Positions 55,045 through 64,000 of a DNA stretch of 64,000 nucleotides are shown here, in pieces. Origin of the DNA: Ampelomyces quisqualis (taxonomy: Eukaryota; Ascomycota; Dothideomycetes; Pleosporales; Phaeosphaeriaceae); assembly GCA_018398575.1 (NCBI GenBank), contig JAGTXZ010000024.1:868001-932000 (forward strand). The letters run 5' to 3'. The notes under the pieces were generated by a model, which was not told where the DNA came from, searched no databases, and worked only from the letters and a program-made list of their open reading frames with translations. The position numbers were made by a program, and so were the translations under genes. Within the stretch, counting starts at the first letter, position 1. Each line of letters opens with the position of its first letter.

Positions 55045-56023
55045 TCACAGGAAGAGCTCGTTGTGAACCGCCACGACGCTGTCCTTGATTGTAGCCAGAG
55101 CCATTGGAGGCGTGAGATAGGCATCCAGCTGGATGTTACCAGCCCTTGCTGCAGGACGTGCACAGACATATGGCCTATACTTCTTGATGTGTTTCGCAGT
55201 ATTCTTTACAGCGCGCCTTGCCTTGGACACTGCTGCTACATGCTCCTCTTGACTGTTACTTAGCGCAAAAATACTGCGGTATCGTAATTTGCAGGCTTTA
55301 CAGGCATGGAGCCACCAAGTTCACTGGTTAGCCACACGAAGTCGCGTGGATAGAGGAGTCCAGGACCTGGATTGTGGAGTGCCCAGATTAAGCAGCGAGT
55401 GAGATCCAGAGCATAATCCCCCTTAGGCAAGCAGGTAACGTCGACAGCGAGAGCCTCGAATCGGACGTTCTCGATTGCTCCTTCACCATTGCCCACTATG
55501 TCAGGGAAGTTTTCGCAACGTAGTGTCATGTTAGCAGGCTTCAGGTCGTCAGTTCCCCGCTCGACCACTCCAACATTCCATTCTTGTATTTTCTGAACGT
55601 CCAGTCTTTGTGTCCGGATATCTGCATCATGTTTTGAACTATAGGGCAGAAACTGTTACCGAGGAGCGGATGCTTTGAGAATGTTCGCGACTGATTGATG
55701 ATGAATGTGAGTGTGGTCGAGTCGAAGCAATTTTGAACAAGGCGGGCCAATGGGTCGTGGGAGTGAAGTGACTGTGTGATGAAGACGATTTGTTTCAGTT
55801 CCGTGATGTTGCCTGCCTCTGGAAGGCGTAAGTGAGGTGAAGGAAGGTTGTGGCCGAACACGTCCTTGTTGGAACGACGGCTCTTTGGTGTTGTCTCAGT
55901 GGCCTCCGACATTTTCGACTTTGTGAACTTGGGAGCATCCGTCTCTGGTTTGAGGCAGGAACCTATAGCGCTACGCTTGGCTTTTGTTGCAGTCACACTC
56001 TTGGTCTTCGCAACGGATACCAT
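55045..56023 (-). pseudogene. Frameshifted two-module family paralogue
   Basis: Starts at ATG 56023. Basic N-terminus (TKAKRSA, KSRRSNKDVFGHNLPSP), module 1 degenerate ('LPEAGNITELKQIVFITQSLHSHDPLARLVQNCF...FIINQSR'), then 'KDWTFRKYKNG'. At about 55,568-55,541 the frame must shift by one to continue as 'GTDDLKPANMTLRCENFP'. Module 2 is excellent: 'NVRFEALAVDVTCLPKGDYALDLTRCLIWALHNPGPGLLYPRDFVWLTSELGG', ending with 'NYDTAVFLR' and a stop at 55,260, where relatives have RW. A possible tail frame (55,230-55,045, 'KARRAVKNTAKHIKKYRPYV') follows. No splice pair explains the shift. It lies in tandem with the decayed 55,024 copy. Confidence 0.62.
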
Positions 56024-56383
56024 GATTGTGGTGCTGCGAGCTTCGAGCAGTTAGCTATCGCAAACCTAGAATTTTCGTTGCAGAAGAAGCGCCGCGTAGT
56101 AGCTGCAATTTCAAAGTGTTTTTCAAAGCGTTTTTTATTCGTGATTCAGCTTATTGTTCGTTTAGCTGTCCCTGCTCATCTGCGGCAAAGATTGAGATGT
56201 GTAGACTTTAATATAGGCCCACAAGAACGCAATACCGCAGCGAAAGTTAAGGTAGTTCTGGTTTCGGGTAAATAGGGCCACAAGCTTGATGTTGTCGCAA
56301 GTCCCGACCGACTAGCGTCAGTGAATGGTCTCTGGATTCAGCCAATGAGCAAGCTCCATTTCACAAGGTTCCACAACCAAAGC

Positions 56384-57097
56384 CTACTCCCATCCGAATA
56401 CAAATAACTTCTCGTCGTTCTGCCATTCTGCTCGCATTTGATCAAAATCCAAGCCCTTGTCAGCTGGCGAACACTCCAGCTTACACCCAAGATCCTCTCC
56501 ATCATTCATTGCGGCACGAGTGCTGTTCGAAGGCAAACCTGCGCTCACATCCGTGCCGTCATCGTACTCTGACTTCATCCTCTGCTGCTCAGCAACCAGC
56601 ATCCTAACACAAGTGCGCTCGTTGCGATGGTAAATGTGGCTGCCACCAGCATAACCGAGGTACTCTCCCTCCCTGATGATATGCGAAGGGAGCTTGTGAT
56701 TGTAGAACACATAGTTGTCCTTAATACTCTCGCTACATATAGTGTCGTTGTTGTATGTGTTGCTACTCGTGCAAATAACTTCTTCGTCAGGCACTTCGGC
56801 ATGCTGTGGCAGGTTGTTGACTTCTTCTCGCGGTTTCGGAGGCTGTTTGGGTTCTTTTTGAGACGTTGCCCGCGACCATTTTGCTGGAAGAAGCGCAACT
56901 TCGCTCTCGACGGGATGCTTTTTGGGACGACCACGTCCTCGCTTTGGGGGTGATGGTGCATCGAATCCACGTCCATCTCGTACTTCCCCTCCGTGATAGC
57001 CGTCGAGCATCCTGTTGATAGGCTGCGAAAAGGTAATGCTACGCCAGTCATCATCTTTGGATGGGGAACTGGCGGAGATGAATACAGCAGGCGCCAT
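56384..57097 (-). CDS. AT-hook protein of unknown function
   Basis: Single exon, 237 residues from ATG 57097 (MAPAVFISASSPSKDDDW). Residues about 50-62 hold a canonical AT-hook, 'KRGRGRPKKHP', which binds the minor groove of AT-rich DNA. The centre contains 'LPSHIIREGEYLGYAGGSHIYHRNERTCVRMLVAEQQRMKSEYDDGTDV', possibly a small folded domain. The end is acidic and aromatic (DFDQMRAEWQNDEKLFVFGWE). No family is recognised. It directly follows two decayed members of the two-module family on the same strand. Confidence 0.72.
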   Translation of the reverse strand: MAPAVFISASSPSKDDDWRSITFSQPINRMLDGYHGGEVRDGRGFDAPSPPKRGRGRPKKHPVESEVALLPAKWSRATSQKEPKQPPKPREEVNNLPQHAEVPDEEVICTSSNTYNNDTICSESIKDNYVFYNHKLPSHIIREGEYLGYAGGSHIYHRNERTCVRMLVAEQQRMKSEYDDGTDVSAGLPSNSTRAAMNDGEDLGCKLECSPADKGLDFDQMRAEWQNDEKLFVFGWE

Positions 57098-57661
57098 GTT
57101 GAGGTAGTGCGCAGTAATGTTGGAGTATGAGATAATACTGTGGGAATGGTCTTTGGGTGTTGCTCTCCGATAGATCAATGGTTTTATCAAGAGGATTCTA
57201 TATGCACCCATATATACCAAAGGTCTTAGAGAATTGGTGGTTCTCTTCAAGTGGTACCATGGTTCGCGAGACAATTTTAGCTTGAATCGGCTAGCACCTT
57301 CCAACAGCTCTGGAGTGAAGGTGCTGGTCTGACACTTGAAGATAGTACCAGTAGCTCTCACGGGTGCGACAGCGGGGCGAAAACATACAAATTAAAGCAC
57401 AAGTTGCTAGCTATAGTGTTTCAAGCCACCTCAAACTACAACCTTTACTCTGCAATACAATCGTAGTCTGAGGATCGTTTAACTAGGTAGGCTGAGAAAC
57501 CCCTCAACGGCCGTCAAATCGAAATCTTGCAATTCTGCCTTCACTCCCGCATCCATATTCAGAATCGCAACACCATACTCATTGGTGCGCTCCATGATCA
57601 GCGCAACATGAACAGGATGCACCGCCCAGCATACTTCCCGCTCAGCATGCGACTGTGCATA
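57098..57661. other. Intergenic
   Basis: 564 bp; promoter of the AT-hook gene on the left side. The open frame of that gene extends upstream to 57,361 without a convincing start. No other gene. Confidence 0.5.
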
Positions 57662-58213
57662 TCAAACGCAACGAGCACGCAGGCTGAAGTCATCTCGCTC
57701 TGGTGTCCTCCGGCTGCGGAACCCGGGTACTAGCTCTCCTACAGGTAGCAAAGAGCAAAGCCACCTACCGAAAGCCTCCCGACTTGCGTAGTGTCTATGA
57801 GGGTGGGGAGTGTGTACCGAATGTGCTTTGCGCATCTCGTTTCCTGGTGATTTAAGCGAGTACAGGAATTCAAGGTATGGAAACGGGTCCGTAGTGTCGT
57901 AGTTGCTCATGATGTTCAGAAGTCCTAGCGGTGGAATAGTTGGGGACACGAAGTGCGCTCCGCTTTTCGTCATGATTGGTCCCTTGCCTGCGCTGTAGAA
58001 ACTGTTGAGATTTGGCTGCAAAGTTGCGGTACCATAGAAGCTACGAAATTGTAGCACCGTGCTGTACCTTGGTTTCTTACAGATGTGGTTCTGGCATTGT
58101 TTGCAGCAAGCGGCGACTGTCTTGACTTGCGCGCACCGCACCAAGGTTTGGATCAAGCTTCTTTGTGGTGAGGATTTGCAAGATTGGGTAAGATAAACAT
58201 GCTTGATGTACAT
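57662..58213 (-). CDS. Hypothetical protein, weak support
   Basis: Open frame of 183 residues from ATG 58213, with four clustered cysteines ('AACCKQCQNHICKKPRYS', about residues 34-51) that could bind metal, then 'NYDTTDPFPYLEFLYSLKSPGNEMRKAHSVHTPHPHRHY'. No competing long frame exists on the other strand, but there is no family match and no supporting splice structure. Confidence 0.3.
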   Translation of the reverse strand: MYIKHVYLTQSCKSSPQRSLIQTLVRCAQVKTVAACCKQCQNHICKKPRYSTVLQFRSFYGTATLQPNLNSFYSAGKGPIMTKSGAHFVSPTIPPLGLLNIMSNYDTTDPFPYLEFLYSLKSPGNEMRKAHSVHTPHPHRHYASREAFGRWLCSLLPVGELVPGFRSRRTPERDDFSLRARCV

Positions 58214-60212
58214 CCTTTATGTTGTCCATATCCCGTCCCAGCGTGCTGGCAAATAATGTTGTACTAGCTTGTCTAGTGTCGAGAAGGTTTTGAGGGTCAA
58301 AGGTCTTGATTATAATCTCTGTCTGTGGAAATATGCAGATTGAGAGGCATATTCAATGCACCGCTGTCTTCAGGAATATGAAGGACTTTCCGAATTTTGA
58401 CAACATCCCGAGATTTAGGATCTAACATGGAATTCGCTGATCAGTGCGAACAGTTTCACATGCTTCTGCGAGACATACCGTACGTTCTGAATTCAAGATC
58501 ATTCTGTTTCCTTACTTTCGCTTAGATGAAGGGGGCGTCTCCAGCAGTATCGGGGTCTTGGAGGCGGCCGACGAGCACATGCGTAACGATGACACTGAAC
58601 AGGCATTCGTCGACCAGCATATTTCTTGCGTGGACAAACCTTGGAAAATCTTCTAACAGCTCAATCGGAGCAAGCGCCTTTAATAGATAGTCTGTACTAC
58701 CCAAAAGACTACAGTGGACCTTCCTGATAATTAGCTCTCAGTAAGAACTTCGCCTGGACTTCGTTCTTCTGCAGGTTTGTTCTGGTCTGTGTTAATAAAT
58801 CATATCAACCCAAGCGACTTTGAAGGATTACAATCACGCCTAGGTATCTCATAAAATTCCACCTTATAGCTATCCAGACTAAGGCGACCTGCGCTTCTCT
58901 CCTCAAACTCCACGCATGACACATACTCACGTTCCATCACCAATACTTGCAATCGACATCGCGCGCCTAGTTTTCTCGTACGACTTTTAGTTCTCCAGCG
59001 CGAGCTAGTGGGAATAACTCAGTACGTGAACCATGGTCCAGCCGTCTCTGAGGCTAGAGCGCATCGAGAGATATTCCCATGCACCTAGAGTTCGCGGGTG
59101 CGCTCGGCTGCACGTCAGAACCGCTTACTGCAGAAGGACCCCAGGGGGCTGCAGCACCACCCACGCCTCTTCGACACAGATGAACCGACGCCGTTTTTCA
59201 CGGAGGCTGCTCTTGAGAGATTTGTCTTGCGTGATGTTGCGATTGTCAGTCGCGAATTTGTACGTCATAGCGACATCGCAAAATACCGGTACGCATGAAC
59301 CAAGTGCATTATAGTCACTGATATGGCTGACCTGTGACGTCGCTGCTGGACGTGACCGTGGCGCGGTTGATATTGTTCCATCATTCCGGTCCCAAATTGT
59401 TCGCCAAATGCTCAACCCCAACCAAAGGACCAGACATTACGACCCTCACCGTGCAGCGTCAAAATTTCGAGGAGCTAATATATGCTACTAGGTTTATTGG
59501 ATGCCATAATTCTAGGTTCAAAAGCTGGGTGGTCATCGTAACTACCCAATCAAACGCTCTCGTGACCGCTATCTAATATTGACGCGTATGCTCGTGTGCG
59601 TTTCCGTGGAACCCACTATTAGAAAGTCGCTGAATAGCGTTGTGCTGTCTGAGAACTGGAGGCAGAGGTAGCAAGGAATTTCCCGTGGTGATTAGGCTGC
59701 CAGGACCTCAGTCTCCACCATCATGAACGAGTTTTCAAATCACGTGAAGCATGGTATAGTGCATCGAAGATCTGCCGTGCGCATGGTGGAGACATTGCTT
59801 GAGCGGTATCACCAGCAAAAGAAAGAAAAGATCACGTGCAGGTTCGAAGCACAAATCATGAGTTTTTCTGTTTTTTTGTACGTTTGCTTGACGATAATGC
59901 GTCCTATAGAAAAAGAAATCACTGCCTAATCACCAGTCAAAGCACATGCTGCGTATGGCGATTGGGTCTTTCAATAATGACCCGTGATAATGCTCCATGT
60001 CGATGTTCCATCATGGTCCGTGGCTATACCCGCCCGAACAACGCCGCCCGCTGCAATCTCCAATATCAATGTGATGCCCAGCATCTCTTGTCGTAGTAAT
60101 GTGAAGAACCATGAGATGCGTCTGTATTCAATCTTTCAATCTTCTTGCTCAACTTATGCACAAGCAACATGTCCTTCTTCGACCATCTCCTCTGCTGAGT
60201 AGAGGGATGATT
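58214..60212. other. Intergenic, no gene recognised
   Basis: 2 kb of normal composition with short overlapping frames on both strands (59,033-59,421 the densest, Arg-rich, no motif). No RNA gene or repeat found. Confidence 0.5.
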
Positions 60213-62021
60213 TTAGACCTTCAATGCGGTCTTGTCGACAGCAGGAGCGGTGCCTCCACGCTTTGCCAACTCCTCCCTTTGCCACTGTGCAGCGTCCTTG
60301 AGATCCCTTGGGTACTGCAAGTACAACTCCCAGTTGTCCTTGGCGTACTGAACGGCAAGAGTTTTCTCCTCATTCCGGTCAAATGGGAAAGGATTGTTGG
60401 CGAGAAGCATGGCGTGATAACGGTTGCGGAATTCGCCTGGACCCAGAGGAAAGAGCTGCAAGTACTCGGTGTAGTGACGGAACAGTGCGCTGGGGTCCTT
60501 GCGAAGCTCTTCCATGCGGATGCACTTGCGCTCGCGCTCAAGGCGTAGGGCCTGGGCGACGCGGAGTTGTTCAGCCTGCTCGTTCGCCCGTGCTTTATAC
60601 TCGTCGTACTTGCGCTTCCTTTCGGCGGCTTCGATGACAGCTTGCTTGCGTTTCTTCTCGGCCTCCGCGGCCTTCGCTGCGAAGTGTTCTTCGTCCTTCT
60701 TCCTCTTAGCGGCGACTTCGGCTGCATGCGCCATCTTCTTCGCCATATCGGTTGCTGCTACATCACGTGCCTTTTGAACTTGCTGCTGTCGAAGTTGTTG
60801 AGCTTGTTGCTGCCGCTGCTGCAGGATCTGCTGCCTGCGATACTCTGCGGTGGGGTTCACTATATGTACTTGACCTTGTGCGCCATTACCGACATTCGCC
60901 ATCGGCATGTCATTGGCACCAACGGTGGCGTGTCGTTTGGCAGGAGGGGAAGACTGAGCGGCATTGTTGGCAGTGCGCTTTCGACCCTGGGAGTTCGGAG
61001 GAGTGAGGTGACTGGCCGGGATGCAGACCGGCTGAGCGCGGCCGGAGGGTGTCTGGAAGGCTGTGCCTGACAATGCGCTAGCCGCAGCTGAGAACATGCT
61101 GGGCGAAGAGCGTAGTCGACCCGACGCAGTGCGCGGTGTGGTGACGGTAGGCATGTTCTTGCACCCCTGGGATGGCGGCGGCGTGCGAAGGTCGATGGAC
61201 GAGGCGGCATTATTGCCTCTCGTGGGCGTCGTGACTGAGGTACGCAGCGCATTTCCTTGTGGCCTCTGTACCGCTGGAGCTTGCATGCGTCCATTTGAAG
61301 CCGGGCTGGCGTGAGATGAGGGTGGCGTCGCATAAGGTGAGCGAACTCGCGATCCTGAAGGCGAAGACTGCGCACCAAGCGCCATTCCTTGCAGCGGCCA
61401 GGTGGCTTCGGGCACCTGAAGACTTAGGCTGTTGAAGTCGAACTGAGAAGGATTGAACGACTGCTGCATCTGTAGAGTCTGCTGAACCTGCTGAGCCTGC
61501 TGAGTTGGCTGCCACTGCTGAGCCTGTCTGCCTTGCTGAGTGCGACCTTGATTGGCGCGACGGATAGCTTCGAGTCGCTGAATGGATTGCGCCTGTGGGT
61601 TGAACTGAGCCATCTGCGCTTGCTGGTTCTGCTGAGCTTCCATCTGCGCCTGCTGTCCCGGTACATGAGGCACCTGGGCAGCGTGCATCTGGCTCTGCAA
61701 GGGGTCACCGAAGGTGTTTGAGTAGATTGAAGGCCGCATGTCGGCAAAGTAACCTGATTGCTGTTGTTGGTCGTAGCCGATCTGGTGCAATTGATGTGGA
61801 ACAAAGGTGGGCTGAGAAGTGGAGGTGTAAAGGTAAGTAGATGGGGAAAAGTGAGAAGCAAAGGCTTGCGGCTGCGCAGAAAAAGGTGGCTGGGGGGCTG
61901 TCTGAAATGCCGACTGCGGCATATATGGTGAAGGTGAAGACAAGAAGAACACCTGGTGAGGTGGCTGGCTTTCAGCAAAGTCGAGCTGCGGGTGCGCAGC
62001 GGGCGTATCGGAGGAATCCAT
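60213..62021 (-). CDS. Gln-rich coiled-coil protein of unknown function
   Basis: Intronless, 602 residues from ATG 62021 (MDSSDTPAAHPQLDF). Residues 20-220 are Gln/Pro/Ala/Met-rich with QQ-runs (low-complexity, prion-like). Residues 220-370 are Ser/Pro/Thr-rich with many TPP/SP sites ('RVRSPYATPPSS', 'IDLRTPPPSQG', 'HLTPPNSQGRKR') and a basic 'PPAKRH' motif. A long Lys/Glu/Ala/Gln coiled coil spans about 390-510. The C-terminal about 90 residues are globular and best conserved-looking: 'DPSALFRHYTEYLQLFPLGPGEFRNRYHAMLLANNPFPFDRNEEKTLAVQYAKDNWELYLQYPRDL'. Probably a nuclear regulatory protein; family unknown to me. Confidence 0.85.
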   Translation of the reverse strand: MDSSDTPAAHPQLDFAESQPPHQVFFLSSPSPYMPQSAFQTAPQPPFSAQPQAFASHFSPSTYLYTSTSQPTFVPHQLHQIGYDQQQQSGYFADMRPSIYSNTFGDPLQSQMHAAQVPHVPGQQAQMEAQQNQQAQMAQFNPQAQSIQRLEAIRRANQGRTQQGRQAQQWQPTQQAQQVQQTLQMQQSFNPSQFDFNSLSLQVPEATWPLQGMALGAQSSPSGSRVRSPYATPPSSHASPASNGRMQAPAVQRPQGNALRTSVTTPTRGNNAASSIDLRTPPPSQGCKNMPTVTTPRTASGRLRSSPSMFSAAASALSGTAFQTPSGRAQPVCIPASHLTPPNSQGRKRTANNAAQSSPPAKRHATVGANDMPMANVGNGAQGQVHIVNPTAEYRRQQILQQRQQQAQQLRQQQVQKARDVAATDMAKKMAHAAEVAAKRKKDEEHFAAKAAEAEKKRKQAVIEAAERKRKYDEYKARANEQAEQLRVAQALRLERERKCIRMEELRKDPSALFRHYTEYLQLFPLGPGEFRNRYHAMLLANNPFPFDRNEEKTLAVQYAKDNWELYLQYPRDLKDAAQWQREELAKRGGTAPAVDKTALKV

Positions 62022-62558
62022 GACTTTCACCTTGCAATTATTGTGCTCTATTGTAAAACCAATGTGGAAAATCAAGAGTGGGCAGAGCGAGCTTTTTATG
62101 GTTGACTTGATGAAATATTGGAACCGGGTCGTGTCCTAGGCTGATACAGGCGTCTCTCACCTCCAACAACCAAGTGCGGAACAGCGCTTTTCTGTCAAGG
62201 TCAGATGGCATGCAAAGCCCGAGAGGGTGCAGAATCATTCAAAGGCAATCAATTCAACTCCATTCACAGTCTTTTTATATCACATTATACCATTATGTGT
62301 GTGGTGCATCTCGATCAATCATTGCTATACAAAACATCCAGCACCGAACACCGCACGAATTCGGAAAAATTAACGTCCCAATGGTGATCAATGACCTCGA
62401 CCTCTTATTCAATACTACACGAATTTTTATCAGATTTCGCAATGCCTTCAACAGATGTGTACGTAAGGACACGCTGCGACTAAGCCAAAATCATCCAAGA
62501 GCGAGCCAGAAAGGCGACAACAGCCCGCGAGCTGGATCGCAGCTTCTCAAGCGGCCTC
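62022..62558. other. Intergenic
   Basis: 537 bp between the Gln-rich gene's start and the stop of the 63,979 gene; no gene recognised. Confidence 0.5.
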
Positions 62559-63979
62559 TTACGAAGATGTGTCAGTATTCTGACTAATGACCGAGTCTTC
62601 TGAGATCTCACTCTGAGCATGCGACGATACATCTTCTTCCATCGGTCCACTAGTCTCGGGCGTCGTTGATCCACTGGGCGTACGACCCGCTTCTAGGTCC
62701 TTGGCCAGCTTCCAAACATTTGAAAGTTTATATGATGCATCGTTTTCTTCGCAGAATTTGACGCATCGAGTGAAGATGCCGCCGTCGTGCTCCCCTGGGT
62801 GCTTTCGCAGGCCGTGACATAGATCTCGGAGGTAAAAATCGGTAGCCTGGGTTTTCTCATCCTCATCTAGCTGTATCAAGTCGGTAGCTCGCATGTCTGT
62901 CATGTTCTTGTCCTGGAAAACAGCTCGGTTGATGATATCCCAGTTCTCGCCATATCTCTCGAGTCCCTTCTTGATTGCGGTCGTGCATTTTACTGAACAC
63001 GTGTTGCGTAGATAGGCGGGCTCAATGACGCGATGCGAGTTGAGAGCATCATTTATGGCAGCTGGGCCCCAGCCGCGAGCGTACAGACGGAGCGATACGA
63101 TCGGCCTGCATAACGCGTTGAAGAAGTATACAATAATTTCGGTATCTGTAAGTGGCAGAAGTGGTAGTAGGGCGTTGGTTGGTGGGACCATCCTGTCCAG
63201 GTTGTGGATGCCTCTCTTGTTGATACACGTCAGGGTCTTCTTCGTTCCACTCGGCGGCCCAATGCGACCAGGCGTTAGAGGGGTTCTTGGTGTATGCCCA
63301 AATGTTCCCTAACTTATGGTCAGGACTTGCCACAAAATGCTGGTCACAGCAGAGCGATAGCATCTCACCATAGGATTCGACATTGGTGTGGCCAAACCTA
63401 GCGTAGGTGCCACGTACGTCTTGCCTGGAATCTGGATCTCAAGCCCTTTGCGAGATTTTCTGATGCGGTTCCTGTAGTCGCGGCCATCTGGTGATGGGCT
63501 ACGAGACCGCGCATCTTTTGTACGGTAGGTAAAGGCAGGCTGTAGGGTCTGGGCTGCCGTGATGGGTCCGCGCATGTCGTGTTCGATAGCGATCTTCGCG
63601 TTTTCGACTGCCTTTAGCCTTTGATTCAAGTCTTCTACAATCCCGTGCGTGCGCGCGTTGAATGAGACAAGCTCAAGGATCAAAGCGGCCTGCTCTTCCA
63701 CTACTCAAGTTAGCATTGGCAGTGAAATGCTGCTTGAGGCTGTGGGACTGACTTTTTTGCTCGTTCTCCCTGTGTGCATTCAGCAACCATTGGATGCTAT
63801 ACTGGAGGTCTTCCATCTGTGATTTAGGTACGAAAACGTCGCTCTCGTCTTGACCTGCAACACGTTAGATCTAATCTTTTGTGGTAATATAGTCACGTAC
63901 CATCAGAAGCCGTTGGCGCAAACCCTGGGAAATCCATGCCGTTGGTGTAGCCGGCGTTGCCGCTGTCATCCTGGGCCAT
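62559..63979 (-). CDS. Divergent two-module family protein
   Basis: Start at ATG 63979 (MAQDDSGNAGYTNGMDFPGF). Preferred model has five exons: 63979-63901, 63854-63753, 63703-63369, 63312-63189, 63145-62559 (introns 46, 49, 56 and 43 nt), giving 408 residues. A four-exon model joining 63,369 to 63,308 with no later intron also stays open (421 residues), but its extra stretch is less protein-like than 'NIWAYTKNPSNAWSHWAAEWNEEDPDVY'. The N-terminus has a coiled coil ('ALILELVSFNARTHGIVEDLNQRLKAVEN') and an RS-like 'RSRSPSPDGRD'. Module 1 relative: 'DTEIIVYFFNALCRPIVSLRLYARGWGPAAINDALNSHR'. Module 2 relative: 'TDFYLRDLCHGLRKHP...IFTRCVKFCEEN', shared with the 36,607 gene. Acidic Ser-rich end. 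Confidence 0.72.
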
Positions 63980-64000
63980 TCTGCTTCCTCGATTCTGCGT

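Overview
The window reads as a nuclear contig of a filamentous ascomycete, most likely a Dothideomycete (inference). Genes carry short spliceosomal introns (43-70 nt) with GT..AG ends and CTAAC/CTGAC-like branch sites. Fungal families are recognisable: Rrg7, Med21, TMS1/Serinc, a peroxisomal thiolase and an M14 carboxypeptidase. Gene-rich DNA of balanced composition alternates with AT-rich blocks whose degenerate coding frames are interrupted only by TAA/TAG, the signature of repeat-induced point mutation (RIP).

Layout. 1 to about 13,990 is one AT-rich isochore. It holds tandem repeats (147, 101 and 171 bp periods), a recognisable pogo/Tigger-like transposase relic, and two further unassigned coding relics. 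The edge near 13,990 is sharp. 14.0-32.8 kb is gene-rich: secreted M14 carboxypeptidase, a large unknown protein, a small secreted Cys protein, a degenerate WW-domain protein, a nodulin-like MFS transporter, Serinc/TMS1, and a divergent RRG7/MED21 pair. 32.84-34.05 kb is a second, small AT-rich block ending in a hairpin. 34.5-64 kb is dominated by lineage-specific genes, with two housekeeping-type genes in between (3-ketoacyl-CoA thiolase and a SAM methyltransferase).

The main discovery candidate is a dispersed paralogous family that I cannot assign to any named domain. Clear members lie at 45,580(+), 50,379(-) and 50,826(+), with decayed members at 55,024(-) and 56,023(-). More divergent relatives are proposed at 63,979(-), 36,607(-) and 16,900(+). 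The shared architecture is a basic Ser/Lys-rich N-terminus; module 1 (pattern 'hPxxGNhTxxEhLxahPxx...DhhxRFxxNG...IINxxR'); a short Trp-containing linker; module 2 ('FEALAhxhxxxPxGxxALDLTRChxYAhxxP...hxPxDFxxLxxxhGGP'); and variable charged tails. A neighbouring AT-hook gene (56,384) and the Arg/Lys-rich linkers suggest nuclear roles, but this is inference.

Second theme: local decay. The 55,024 paralogue has a Trp-to-TAG change in RIP context plus indels at homopolymers, the 56,023 paralogue is frameshifted, and a trio of small 2EXR/F-box-like genes at 37.8-40.4 kb includes one with an in-frame TAG. I saw no tRNA, rRNA, CRISPR array or intact transposon. Exon coordinates were derived by eye from splice signals and reading-frame continuity; no search was run.
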